Shown here piece by piece: positions 34,226 through 42,762 of a stretch of 64,000 nucleotides of DNA. Under the pieces are notes generated by a model. That model was not told the DNA's origin and searched no databases. It worked only from the letters and a program-made list of their open reading frames with translations. This stretch comes from Bog-756 sp963699055 (GTDB lineage Bacteria; Actinomycetota; Acidimicrobiia; Acidimicrobiales; RAAP-2): assembly GCA_963699055.1 (NCBI GenBank), contig CAVOTA010000002.1:1364001-1428000 (forward strand), given 5' to 3'. Every line of letters begins with the position of its first letter. Positions within the stretch are counted from its first letter, which is position 1. The translations under genes were made by a program, and so were the position numbers.

Positions 34226-35824
34226 ATGACCGTCGACCCCTCCACCCCGGTGGTCGTGGGGGTCGGCCAGGTGACCAACCGCCCCGGCACCGAGGGGGAC
34301 GGCTCGCTGGCCGACCGTCCCGAGCCCCTCGGCCTCATGCTGGACGCCGTGGCGGCAGCCGTCGAGGACTGCGACGGCGCCGTGCCGGGTGGCACCGCCC
34401 CCGCCGGCCGGACCCTCCTGGCCCGGACGGCGTCGCTGCGGGTGGCCAACCCCCTGAGCTGGCACTACATCGACCCGGGCACCCTCCTGGCCGAGGGGCT
34501 GGGCATCGAGCCCGAGCAGATCCTGGTCTCGACCACCGGGGGCAACAACCCCCAGTCCCTGGTCAACGCCACCGCACTGGCCATCGGTCGGGGCGAGCTC
34601 GACGTGGCGCTGATCGCCGGGGCCGACTGCTACTACACCCAGGCCGCCGCCCGACGGCACCCCGACCGGCCCCTGCTGCCGTGGACGGTGCAACCGGCCG
34701 ACACCGAGCCGCCGGTCCTCTTCGGGACCGACCGGCGGGGCACCACCCGCTCCGAGGAGGAGCGGGGCCTCGACCTCCCGATCCACGTGTTCCCCCTGTT
34801 CGAGAACGCCCTCCGGGCCGAGGCGGGACGCACACTGGCCGAGCACGTGGCCCACATCGGCGGACTGTGGTCCCGCTCCAGCCACGTGGCGGCGGGCAAC
34901 CCGTACGCGTGGCTGCGCGAGCCCAGGACCGCAGAGGAGCTCACCACCCCCACCGAGGCGAACCGCATGATCGCCTACCCGTACACCAAGCTGCTCACGG
35001 CGAACCTGCAGGTCGACCAAGGCGCGGCGGTCATCCTGTGCTCGGCCGCCGCCGCCGAGGCGGCCGGCGTGCCCCGGGACCGCTGGGTCTTCCCCCTGGC
35101 CGGCGGGGACGCCGAGGACCACTGGTTCCTGTCCCACCGGGCGGACTTCCACTCCTCCCCCGCCATCCGGCTGGCCGGCGCGTCGGCCCTGGCGCTGGCC
35201 GGTACCGAGGCGGCGGCCGTCGACCACGTGGACCTGTACTCGTGCTTCCCGTCGGCCGTCGAGATCGCGGCGGCCGAGCTCGGACTCCCGGTGGGGGACG
35301 ACACCCGGCCGCTGACCGTCACGGGCGGGATGACGTTCGCCGGCGGTCCGGGCAGCAACTACGGCAGCCACTCGCTGGCGACCATGGTGGGCCTGCTGCG
35401 GGGTCGGCCCGGCACCACCGGGCTGACCACCGGGCTCGGCTGGTACGTGTCCAGGCACAGCATCGGGGTCTACGGGACCGCCCCGAACACCACCGGTGTC
35501 GTCGATCCCGGGGCGCTGCCCGAGGGAACCGTCGTGGAGTCGGCCGCCGGGTTCGCCTGGGCCGACCCGCAGGTGGCCGTGGGGTCGCTCCCCCAGTGCG
35601 CGTCGGACGCCGACGCCCGGGGCGAGGTCACGGTCGAGACGTACTCCGTCGAGTTCGGGCGACCCGGCGCCCCCGAGCGCGCCGTGGTGGCCTGCCGCAC
35701 GCTCGAGGGCCGGCGGGCCTGGGCCCACGTGACCGATCCGGACCAGCTCGCCGTGCTCGTCACCGAGGAGGGGTGCGGCCGCCTGGGCACCCTGCGGGCC
35801 GACGGCGAGGTCGACCTGCGCTGA
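34226..35824 (+). CDS. thiolase-like protein type 1 (acetyl-CoA acetyltransferase family)
   Basis: 532 aa with a thiolase fold and the additional carboxy-terminal domain of thiolase-like type 1 (TLP1) proteins of actinobacteria. Recognisable segments: LYSCFPSAVEIAA, GGMTFAGGPGSNYG, and the beta-barrel-like end after residue 430. The usual nucleophile loop (Cys-Ala-Ser-Gly) is replaced by GGNNPQSLVNATALAI, without Cys, so ordinary thiolysis is doubtful. TAGGCT at 34212-34217, eight bases before ATG, suggests a near-leaderless promoter. Substrate and reaction unknown. Confidence 0.82.
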   Translation: MTVDPSTPVVVGVGQVTNRPGTEGDGSLADRPEPLGLMLDAVAAAVEDCDGAVPGGTAPAGRTLLARTASLRVANPLSWHYIDPGTLLAEGLGIEPEQILVSTTGGNNPQSLVNATALAIGRGELDVALIAGADCYYTQAAARRHPDRPLLPWTVQPADTEPPVLFGTDRRGTTRSEEERGLDLPIHVFPLFENALRAEAGRTLAEHVAHIGGLWSRSSHVAAGNPYAWLREPRTAEELTTPTEANRMIAYPYTKLLTANLQVDQGAAVILCSAAAAEAAGVPRDRWVFPLAGGDAEDHWFLSHRADFHSSPAIRLAGASALALAGTEAAAVDHVDLYSCFPSAVEIAAAELGLPVGDDTRPLTVTGGMTFAGGPGSNYGSHSLATMVGLLRGRPGTTGLTTGLGWYVSRHSIGVYGTAPNTTGVVDPGALPEGTVVESAAGFAWADPQVAVGSLPQCASDADARGEVTVETYSVEFGRPGAPERAVVACRTLEGRRAWAHVTDPDQLAVLVTEEGCGRLGTLRADGEVDLR

Positions 35825-35892
35825 GCAGGACCACCTGCCGGGCCCGGCCCACCCGCTCGCCGGCCGAGCGGCGGACGACCTGCGGACGCGGA

Positions 35893-35932
35893 CAGGTCGG
35901 GGCGGCGCCGGTCAGGTCGGGGCGGCGCCGGT
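35893..35932. repeat. 20-bp tandem repeat, two copies, over a stop codon
   Basis: CAGGTCGGGGCGGCGCCGGT at 35893 and 35913. The second copy encodes the last residues and adjoins the stop codon (35912-35914, minus strand) of the membrane-protein gene. Confidence 0.85.
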
Positions 35933-37018
35933 CGGCTGGGGCGAGGAGCCGCGGTGGCGGTACCGGTAGCGGAACGCGCCGTAGGCGACCGGTCCGGCCA
36001 GCATCGGCAGCCAGTAGGACGCCAGGCGGTAGGCCAGGGTGGCCAGCACCGCCTGTGCCCCGTCGAGGCCGGCCAGCGCCAGGAAGCCGGCGAGGCTCGC
36101 CTCGACGATGCCGATGCCGCCGGGCGTGATGGGGATGAGCCCGATGACGCCGGCCACCGCGTAGGCCAGGAGCACCAGTGAGGGACGGGGGTGGGCGCCC
36201 ACCGCCCGGACGCAGAACAGGAGACACAGGTAGTCGAACAGCAGGCGCCCCACCGACAGGAGAGTGGCCTGCCACCACTGCTGGCCGAGCACGGTGCGGA
36301 TCACGTTGCGCTGCTCGATGAGCCGTTCGGGGATCCCTTCCAGCGGGTCCCGCTTCTTGAGCACCCGGTTGCGCACGGTCTGGGCGACTCCCCCCGCCCA
36401 CATCAGCGGCCCGTCGGTGGCCATGACCATGGCGCCGAATCCCGTGAAGAGCACGAAGGCGACCACGCCGATCCAGGCGGCGTCGGTCAGCCCCGACGAC
36501 ACCGGGGCGCCGAAGAGCACCACCGGGAGCACGAAGACCGGGAGCGCCAGCAGGCCACCGATGCCCAGGAACGAGAAGGCCGTCAGCCCGCTGACCGACT
36601 CGGTCGGGTCCATGCCGGCCACGCCGAGCATGCGGAACTGGACGGCGGCACCCGCGGCGGCACCCCCCGGCACGGTCAGCGAGATGGCGTTGCCGGCCAG
36701 CTGAGCGGTGACGACGGCGAACCACGCCTTGGTGCGCAGGGCGATGCGCTGGAGCGAGAACGTGCAGGCGAAGTGTGCGCCCTCGGCGATGACGGCGGGG
36801 ATGAACCACAGCGGGTTGAGCTTGGCCAGCTTCGGCCACGAGTGGAGGACGGCCAGGATGCTCGGTGCCACCAGGTAGAGGACGATCCCGGTGAGGGCGA
36901 TGCCGATCGACCGTCGGACGACCGACCACCAGCGGATCGGGGCCTGCTGCTGCTCCTCGAACTGGACCTCGAACGACCGCGGCCCGACGTCGTCCGGCGG
37001 GAGCGGCGCGTCGCTCAC
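35912..37018 (-). CDS. lysylphosphatidylglycerol synthase TM-region family membrane protein
   Basis: 368 aa, about eight transmembrane helices, of the UPF0104/LPG_synthase_TM family. The family hallmark IPITPGGIGIVEASLAGFL near the carboxy end is clear, as is GNAISLTVPGGAAAGAAVQ. There is no aminoacyl-transferase domain, so it is not a full MprF; relatives act as lipid flippases or of unknown function. Convergent with the thiolase-like gene. Confidence 0.85.
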   Translation of the reverse strand: MSDAPLPPDDVGPRSFEVQFEEQQQAPIRWWSVVRRSIGIALTGIVLYLVAPSILAVLHSWPKLAKLNPLWFIPAVIAEGAHFACTFSLQRIALRTKAWFAVVTAQLAGNAISLTVPGGAAAGAAVQFRMLGVAGMDPTESVSGLTAFSFLGIGGLLALPVFVLPVVLFGAPVSSGLTDAAWIGVVAFVLFTGFGAMVMATDGPLMWAGGVAQTVRNRVLKKRDPLEGIPERLIEQRNVIRTVLGQQWWQATLLSVGRLLFDYLCLLFCVRAVGAHPRPSLVLLAYAVAGVIGLIPITPGGIGIVEASLAGFLALAGLDGAQAVLATLAYRLASYWLPMLAGPVAYGAFRYRYRHRGSSPQPTGAAPT

Positions 37019-37062
37019 GTCGTCACCTGCCCCGTCCGGTGCCGGCCACGTCCGTCGTCCGC

Positions 37063-37086
37063 GTCCTCGTCCTCGTCCTCGTCCTC
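37063..37086. repeat. GTCCTC hexamer repeat, four copies, abutting a stop codon
   Basis: Four GTCCTC units run into the stop codon (37085-37087, minus strand) of the hydrolase gene, in its 66-bp gap to the next gene. Confidence 0.75.
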
Positions 37087-38215
37087 AGCCTCCGGCCAGG
37101 CCGGTGAGCGTGGCCTCGACGATCCCGAGGCCACGGAGGTCCCCCATCAGGGCGTCCCCCATCCGGTTCATGGCGTAGCAGATGGTCAGGTCGGCATCCT
37201 GGTCCATGATGATCAGCGAGCCGCCGTAGCCGCCCCAGTAACAGGCGCGCGGCCCGAGGGGCATCAGGGCGGAGCTCAGTCCGTAGCCCATCCCGAACCG
37301 CAGGTCGTACCCGAGGATCAGGTCGGTCCCGCTGATCTGCTCGTCGAAGATCCGGTCGCAGCCCGCCTCGGACAGCAGTCGGACACCGCGGGCCTGGCCG
37401 CGGCCGGCGACGACCGACTGCACCATCGCCACCGACCGTGCGTTTCCGTGCCCGTTGGCCGCGGGGATCTCGGCGGCGCGCCACCAGCGGTGGCTCGGGT
37501 AGGTGGCGTCCAGCGGCGGGTTGGTGGCGGCCCGGATGATCAGCTCGGTCGGCTGGAGCTGGGCGAGGTCCATGGGCGGCGGGGGGATGACGACCGACAC
37601 CCGGCCCTCCTCGGACTCGGGCAGGCCGATGAAGAAGTCGGCGCCCAGGGGAGCGGCCACCTCGGAGGCGAACCACGATCCGATCGACGTCCCGGTGATG
37701 CGCCGGACGACTTCGCCGACCAGGTAGCCCTGGCTGACCAGGTGGTAGCCGGAGGCGGTCCCGGGCTCCCACCACGGGGTCTGGGCGGCCAGCAGCGAGG
37801 TGCACTTGTCCCAGTCCGCCAGGTCCTCGGGCTGCAGGGGGGCGTCCCATCCGGGCAGGCCGGCGGTGTGGGCCATCAGGTGGCGGACCTCCACCGCCTC
37901 CTTGCCGCCGGCGGCGAACTCGGGCCAGTACCGGGAGACCGGGGCGGAGAAGTCGAGCTCCCCGCGGTCGGCCAGCATGAGGGCGCACACGAAGGTCATG
38001 GTCTTGGTCATGGACCACACGTTGACGAGCGTGTCCTCCACCCACGGCGCGGTGCCCGCTTCATCGACCGTCCCCCCCCAGATGTCGACCACGGGCTCAC
38101 CGCCCACCAGCACGGTGACCGAGGCCCCGGTATCGGTCCCGGCGTCGAGGCTGGCGGACAGCGCCGCCGCCACGGGCTCGTACTGCGGTTCCCAGGCTCC
38201 CTGGATGTCGGCCAT
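37085..38215 (-). CDS. serine beta-lactamase-fold hydrolase/esterase
   Basis: 376-aa class C beta-lactamase/EstB-like hydrolase. The SxxK motif is SMTK (in VWSMTKTMTF), the second-motif Tyr is in SGYHLVSQG, and WGGYGGS takes the place of KTG, as in esterases of this family. No signal peptide, so a cytosolic esterase is more likely than a secreted lactamase. Ends next to a hexamer repeat. Confidence 0.88.
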   Translation of the reverse strand: MADIQGAWEPQYEPVAAALSASLDAGTDTGASVTVLVGGEPVVDIWGGTVDEAGTAPWVEDTLVNVWSMTKTMTFVCALMLADRGELDFSAPVSRYWPEFAAGGKEAVEVRHLMAHTAGLPGWDAPLQPEDLADWDKCTSLLAAQTPWWEPGTASGYHLVSQGYLVGEVVRRITGTSIGSWFASEVAAPLGADFFIGLPESEEGRVSVVIPPPPMDLAQLQPTELIIRAATNPPLDATYPSHRWWRAAEIPAANGHGNARSVAMVQSVVAGRGQARGVRLLSEAGCDRIFDEQISGTDLILGYDLRFGMGYGLSSALMPLGPRACYWGGYGGSLIIMDQDADLTICYAMNRMGDALMGDLRGLGIVEATLTGLAGG

Positions 38216-38412
38216 CGCCTTCTCCCTCGGTCGTGGTGCGGCACGGTGCCGGCAGGGCCGTGTCCGGCGCCCGTCGGAGTCCCCGGGGCGCTCGTGCGCG
38301 GCGCCCGACTCCCGATCTTTCCACGGGAGACCGGCCCGGCACCGAATCCACGGCCCCGATCCACGGCTGCGGCCGTCAACCGTCCTCCTCAGACCCGTTA
38401 CCCTGGGAGCCC

Positions 38413-38898
38413 GTGAGCGACGCGTCCGACACCCAGCTGACCCGTGACACCTACGAGCGCCTGCAGGCCGAGCTCGAGGACCTCACCACGCGCGGGCGGG
38501 TGGAGATCGCCGCGCTCATCGAGACCGCCCGCGCCCTCGGCGACCTGAAGGAGAACGGCGACTACCACGCCGCCAAGGACTCGCAGGGGAAGATGGAGTC
38601 CCGGATCCGCCAGCTCGAGCGGATGCTGAAGAACGCCACCATCGTCGAGGGAGGGGGCACGTCGGACGGCACGGTGTCCCACGGTTCGGTCGTCGCCCTG
38701 CGCTACGAGGGCGACGACGAGGACGATGCCGTCGAGTACTTCGTGGGCTCCATCGAGGAGCGCCAGGGCGACCTGACGGTGGTCTCCCCCGGATCGCCGC
38801 TGGGCCAGGCGCTGCTGGGCCACGCGGTGGGTGACACCGTCGAGTACGCCGCACCCGGAGGCAGCCTCCGGGTGGAGATCGTCAGGATCGGAGCCTGA
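38413..38898 (+). CDS. greA: transcription elongation factor GreA
   Basis: Rescues backtracked RNA polymerase by stimulating transcript cleavage. 161 aa: amino-terminal coiled coil with the acidic tip ARALGDLKENGDYHAAKD and a carboxy-terminal FKBP-like domain (SPLGQALLGHAVGDTVEY). GTG 38413 is chosen; TACCCT (38399-38404) and GGGAG lie just upstream. Only 5 bp separate it from leuC, so the three genes may be one operon. Confidence 0.95.
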   Translation: MSDASDTQLTRDTYERLQAELEDLTTRGRVEIAALIETARALGDLKENGDYHAAKDSQGKMESRIRQLERMLKNATIVEGGGTSDGTVSHGSVVALRYEGDDEDDAVEYFVGSIEERQGDLTVVSPGSPLGQALLGHAVGDTVEYAAPGGSLRVEIVRIGA

Positions 38899-38903
38899 GC
38901 ACG

Positions 38904-40313
38904 ATGAGCGAGCCACGCACGCTGTCGGAGAAGGTGTGGGACAGCCACGTCGTCCGCGCCGGGGGCCCCGACGCCCCCGACGTCCTCTTCATCGACCTGC
39001 ATCTGGTCCACGAGGTCACCTCGCCGCAGGCGTTCGAGGGCCTGCGCCTGGCCGGCCGGGGGGTCCACCGGCCCGACCTGACCATCGCCACCGCCGACCA
39101 CAACGTGCCCACCACGGACATCGACCAGCCGGTGGCGGACCCGGTGTCGGCCAAGCAGCTGTCGGTCCTCGACGCCAACTGCGTCGAGTTCGGCATCACC
39201 TGCTACCCGATGGGCCACGCCGACCAGGGCATCGTCCACATCATCGGACCCGAACAGGGTCTCACCCAGCCCGGCATGACCATCGTGTGCGGCGACAGCC
39301 ACACCTCGACCCACGGTGCGTTCGGGGCCCTGGCCTTCGGCATCGGGACGAGCGAGGTCGAGCACGTGCTCGCCACCCAGACCCTGTCCCAGCGCCGGCC
39401 CGCGACCATGGCCGTCACCGTGGACGGTGAGCTGCCCGCCGGGGTGACCGCCAAGGACCTGGTGCTGGCCGTCATCGGCCGCATCGGCACCGGCGGCGGC
39501 AGCGGCCACGTCATCGAGTACCGCGGCTCGGCCGTCACCGGGCTCTCCATGGAGGGCCGGATGACGGTGTGCAACATGTCGATCGAAGGGGGCGCCCGCG
39601 CCGGCATGATCGCCCCCGACGACACCACCTTCGCCTACCTGGAGGGGCGGGACCACGCGCCCAAGGGCGCGGCGTGGGAGGAGGCCGTGGCGTACTGGCG
39701 GTCGCTGCCGACCGATCCGGGGGCGACCTTCGCCCGGGAGGTCGTGCTCGACGCGGCCGAACTGGCACCCTTCGTCACCTGGGGGACGAACCCGGCCCAG
39801 GTGACCCGCATCGACGGCACCGTGCCCGACCCCGACGGGTTCGCCACACCGGCCGAGCGCGAGGCCGCGGCCCGTGCCCTCGAGTACATGGGACTGGTCG
39901 GCGGGACCCCGCTGCGCGAGGTGCCCGTCGACACGGTGTTCATCGGGTCGTGCACCAACGGGCGCATCGAGGACCTGCGGGCGGCGGCCGACGTGCTGCG
40001 CGGCCGGACGGTCTCGCCCGGCATGCGGGCCCTCGTCGTCCCCGGTTCCCACCGGGTCAAGGCGCAGGCCGAGGCCGAGGGACTCCACTTGGTGTTCACC
40101 GGCGCCGGCTTCGAGTGGCGCGAGCCGGGCTGTTCGATGTGCCTCGCCATGAACCCCGACAAGCTGGCACCGGGCGAGCGGGCCGCCTCCACCTCCAACC
40201 GCAACTTCGAGGGCCGCCAGGGCCGGGGCGGCCGCACCCACCTGGTGTCGCCCGCGGTGGCGGCGGCGACCGCGGTGGCCGGACGGTTCGCGGCACCGGG
40301 GGAGCTCGACTGA
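38904..40313 (+). CDS. leuC: 3-isopropylmalate dehydratase large subunit
   Basis: Aconitase-type 4Fe-4S subunit that isomerises 2- to 3-isopropylmalate in leucine synthesis. 469 aa; cluster cysteines lie in FIGSCTNGRIEDL and GCSMCLAMN; substrate segment GDSHTSTHGAFG. The stop (TGA 40311-40313) overlaps the leuD ATG by one base. Confidence 0.97.
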   Translation: MSEPRTLSEKVWDSHVVRAGGPDAPDVLFIDLHLVHEVTSPQAFEGLRLAGRGVHRPDLTIATADHNVPTTDIDQPVADPVSAKQLSVLDANCVEFGITCYPMGHADQGIVHIIGPEQGLTQPGMTIVCGDSHTSTHGAFGALAFGIGTSEVEHVLATQTLSQRRPATMAVTVDGELPAGVTAKDLVLAVIGRIGTGGGSGHVIEYRGSAVTGLSMEGRMTVCNMSIEGGARAGMIAPDDTTFAYLEGRDHAPKGAAWEEAVAYWRSLPTDPGATFAREVVLDAAELAPFVTWGTNPAQVTRIDGTVPDPDGFATPAEREAAARALEYMGLVGGTPLREVPVDTVFIGSCTNGRIEDLRAAADVLRGRTVSPGMRALVVPGSHRVKAQAEAEGLHLVFTGAGFEWREPGCSMCLAMNPDKLAPGERAASTSNRNFEGRQGRGGRTHLVSPAVAAATAVAGRFAAPGELD

Positions 40314-40906
40314 TGGATCCCGTGCGCATCGTGACCGGGAGGGCCGTGCCCCTCGACCGGTCGGACGTCGACACCGACCAGATCATCCCGTCGGACTGGC
40401 TCAAGCGGGTGGAGCGGACGGGATTCGGCAAGGGCCTCTTCAGCGAGTGGCGCGACGACCGCGACTTCGTGCTCAACCGCGAGGAGTACGCCGGCGCCAC
40501 CGTCCTGGTGGCCGGGCCCAACTTCGGGACCGGTTCGTCCCGCGAGCACGCCGTGTGGGCGCTGCTCGACTACGGGTTCGCCGCGGTGGTCTCGCCCGGG
40601 TTCGCCGACATCTTCCGCAACAACTGCACCAAGGCCGGGCTCGTCCCCGTCCAGGTGGACCCCGGGGTGGGCCGTGCCCTCCTCGACGCCGTGGCCGCCG
40701 ACCCGTCGCTGGAGATCACCATCGACGTCGAACGCGGCACGCTCGATGCGCCGGCGGCCGGGATCGAGACCACCTTTCCCATGGACGAGTTCACCCGGGC
40801 CCGGCTGCTCAACGGATGGGACGACATCGGGCTGACGTTGCGCCACGAGGCCGAGATCGAGGCCTACGAGGCCCGGCGGCCCGCCTGGCTCCCCACCACC
40901 CGCTGA
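40313..40906 (+). CDS. leuD: 3-isopropylmalate dehydratase small subunit
   Basis: Swivelling-domain partner of LeuC, 197 aa. Motifs DTDQIIPSDWLKR, GPNFGTGSSREHAVWAL and the ATP-like loop FADIFRNNCTKAGL are typical. Coupled to leuC through the overlapping stop/start TGATG. Confidence 0.97.
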   Translation: MDPVRIVTGRAVPLDRSDVDTDQIIPSDWLKRVERTGFGKGLFSEWRDDRDFVLNREEYAGATVLVAGPNFGTGSSREHAVWALLDYGFAAVVSPGFADIFRNNCTKAGLVPVQVDPGVGRALLDAVAADPSLEITIDVERGTLDAPAAGIETTFPMDEFTRARLLNGWDDIGLTLRHEAEIEAYEARRPAWLPTTR

Positions 40907-41326
40907 CCCCGTCCGAGGGCGGGGCAGGTGGACCGGGGGCTGAACCTGGGGAGCGCACCCACGGGCCGGACTCCGGGCCGTCACACGGCTCGGACCAGGG
41001 GTTTCGTCTCCCGGGGGCGCTGCACTCGAGCGAGGAGCGCCGCCCGGGGGACGGAGAGCCCGCCGGGTCCCCGGCGCCGACCACCACGAGGGGCAGGGGG
41101 GCAGCCAACGTCGGGGAACCCGGAGGATTATGAGTTGCGGGATCTCCCGTTCCGCCCGCACCTGCGATCGTTCGCCGTCCGCCGGACAGCGTGTCGGACC
41201 TGCTCGTGGCGGGTACAAACCGCCGTGCACGTGACCCTACACGTTTCCGAGGGCGCATTCAGGGACGGCTGACCCGGGACCTCGGCACGTCATGGCGGCG
41301 TCAGGTTGGGGGCCGACAGTGTCGGG
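40907..41326. promoter_or_regulatory. 420-bp intergenic region before the flavin/electron-transfer locus
   Basis: No credible ORF. CCCCG (40907-40911) and CGGGG (40920-40924) could form a weak leuD terminator. An inverted repeat ACGTG-6-CACGT lies at 41229-41244. The last 40 bp hold the 11-bp-phased repeats described separately. I compared the middle with common riboswitch consensus sequences by eye and saw no match. Confidence 0.4.
41289..41320 (+). promoter_or_regulatory. two 11-bp-phased TCA repeats and -10 before the haem-b-like membrane gene
   Basis: GTCATG (41289) and GTCAGG (41300) are 11 bp apart; the second ends nine bases before a -10-like GACAGT (41315-41320). The ATG at 41327 is six bases further. 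The same GTCAGGTTGG is found at the same 27-base distance from the ATG at 44224. Direct 11-bp repeats are the binding mode of OmpR/PhoB regulators; one is encoded next door. Confidence 0.6.
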
Positions 41327-42052
41327 ATGAGCGAACGCACCCGCACCGCGCCGCGCCGGCCGGCCACGGACCTCCGGACGCCTGACGGACGGACGCCTGA
41401 CGGACGGACGCCTGACGGAGGGACGCCTGACGGCCCCGCCGGCACCGGGGCCGACGGCACGCCCACGCCGCGCTTCGGCGGTCCCGAGGGCAACGCCCGG
41501 GCCACCGGCCTGACGGCGGCCGTGCTGCTGGTGCTCCTGGCTGCCGAGGGCGCCACCCTCCTGCAGGTGCACGCCTGGATCACCCCCCACGTCGTCCTCG
41601 GCATGGTGCTGGTGCCCGTCGTCCTGTGGAAGCTGACCACCACCTCCTGGCGGATGGTGCACTACTACCGGGGCGACGGCCCCTACCGCCGCCGTGGTGC
41701 CCCTCCGCTGCTCCTGCGCCTCCTCGGCCCGGTCGTGGTCCTGTTGACCCTGGTGCTCCTCGGCTCGGGCATCGCCCTGCTGCTGGTCCCCCACTCGATG
41801 CGGGACCAGGTGTTCTTCGTCCACCGGGCGAGCTTCGTCCTGTGGTTCGGGGCCATGGCCGTCCACGTCCTCGGACACGTGGTCGAGACCGGCCGGCTGG
41901 CCCCGGCCGACCTCATGACCCGTACCCGGCGGCAGGTCCGCGGCGCAGGTCCGCGGCTGTGGATCGAGGCCGGCTGCCTGGTCGTCGGGATCGGGCTGGC
42001 CGCGCTGATGGTCCCCACCATCGGCCCCTGGCTGGCCGGCACCGGTGGCTGA
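41327..42052 (+). CDS. polytopic membrane protein, putative haem-b electron carrier
   Basis: 241 aa. A disordered amino end with TPDGR repeats is followed by five hydrophobic helices (roughly residues 60-82, 88-112, 128-153, 160-180 and 208-232). Histidines sit in or next to helices 2 and 4 (ITPHVVLGM, HRASFVLWF, VHVLGHVVE), the arrangement of b-type cytochromes, so haem binding is plausible but unproven. It opens a locus of redox genes and is followed 41 bp later by the response regulator. ATG 41327 is chosen from the conserved promoter spacing. Confidence 0.7.
   Translation: MSERTRTAPRRPATDLRTPDGRTPDGRTPDGGTPDGPAGTGADGTPTPRFGGPEGNARATGLTAAVLLVLLAAEGATLLQVHAWITPHVVLGMVLVPVVLWKLTTTSWRMVHYYRGDGPYRRRGAPPLLLRLLGPVVVLLTLVLLGSGIALLLVPHSMRDQVFFVHRASFVLWFGAMAVHVLGHVVETGRLAPADLMTRTRRQVRGAGPRLWIEAGCLVVGIGLAALMVPTIGPWLAGTGG
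41376..41435. repeat. 15-bp tandem repeat, four copies
   Basis: GGACGCCTGAC units start at 41376, 41391, 41406 and 41421, in frame, encoding repeated TPDGR/TPDGG in the disordered amino end of the membrane protein. Confidence 0.88.
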
Positions 42053-42093
42053 GCGGGCCCCGGGCCACAATGGGGACCGATGAGGATCGGTCG

Positions 42094-42762
42094 ATGAGGG
42101 TGCTGGTGGCGGAGGACGACGCAGGCCTGCGGTCCGTCCTGGAGCGGGGCCTGCGCGAGCACGGCTACGTCGTCGACGCCGTGGCCGACGGGGACCAGGC
42201 TCTGAGCTACCTGCGCTCCTACGAGTACGAGGTCGTCGTCCTCGACTGGCGGATGCCCTCCACCGCCGGCATCGACGTGGTCCGCACCATGCGCTCCCGG
42301 GGTGACCGCACGCCCGTGCTGATGCTGACCGCCCGGGACGCCACCGGGGACCGCGTGGAAGGCCTCCGCGAGGGCGCCGACGACTACCTGGTCAAGCCGT
42401 TCTCGTTCGCGGAGCTGACCGCCCGGCTCACCGCGCTGCAGCGGCGGCCGCCGCTGGCCCACGGTCCCGTCCTCGAGTGCGGTGACCTCGCCTTCGACCC
42501 GGCCACCCGGGTGGCCACCTGCGGCGGGACGCCGCTGCAGCTCACCGCCATCGAGACGGCGCTCCTCGAGCTGCTGCTCCGGCGGTCCCCTGCCGCCGTC
42601 AACCGGCGCACCATCGCCGTCCAGGTGTGGGACGACGAGGCCGATCCCGTCGGCTCCAACACGATCGACGTCCACATGGGTCGCCTGCGGTCCAAGGTCG
42701 CCGGGGCCACCGCCCGCATCGAGACCGTCCGCGGCTTCGGCTACCGGGTGGTGCCCGGGTGA
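42094..42762 (+). CDS. OmpR/PhoB-family response regulator
   Basis: 222 aa. Receiver domain with acidic pocket LVAEDD, phospho-acceptor Asp51 in VVLDWRMP, Thr in MLTARDA and Lys in LVKPFSF; then an OmpR-type winged helix (SNTIDVHMGRLRSKV ... VRGFGYRV). ATG 42094 has AGG at good spacing; an in-frame ATG at 42070 is possible. The stop overlaps the kinase start (GTGA). Probably binds the 11-bp TCA repeats at 41289 and 44164, i.e. regulates its own cluster; this is inference. Confidence 0.93.
   Translation: MRVLVAEDDAGLRSVLERGLREHGYVVDAVADGDQALSYLRSYEYEVVVLDWRMPSTAGIDVVRTMRSRGDRTPVLMLTARDATGDRVEGLREGADDYLVKPFSFAELTARLTALQRRPPLAHGPVLECGDLAFDPATRVATCGGTPLQLTAIETALLELLLRRSPAAVNRRTIAVQVWDDEADPVGSNTIDVHMGRLRSKVAGATARIETVRGFGYRVVPG

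Noticed and set aside
40907..41190. Riboswitch (cobalamin or ydaO type) in the long gap after leuD
   Set aside because: Compared by eye with the consensus boxes; the conserved segments are absent.
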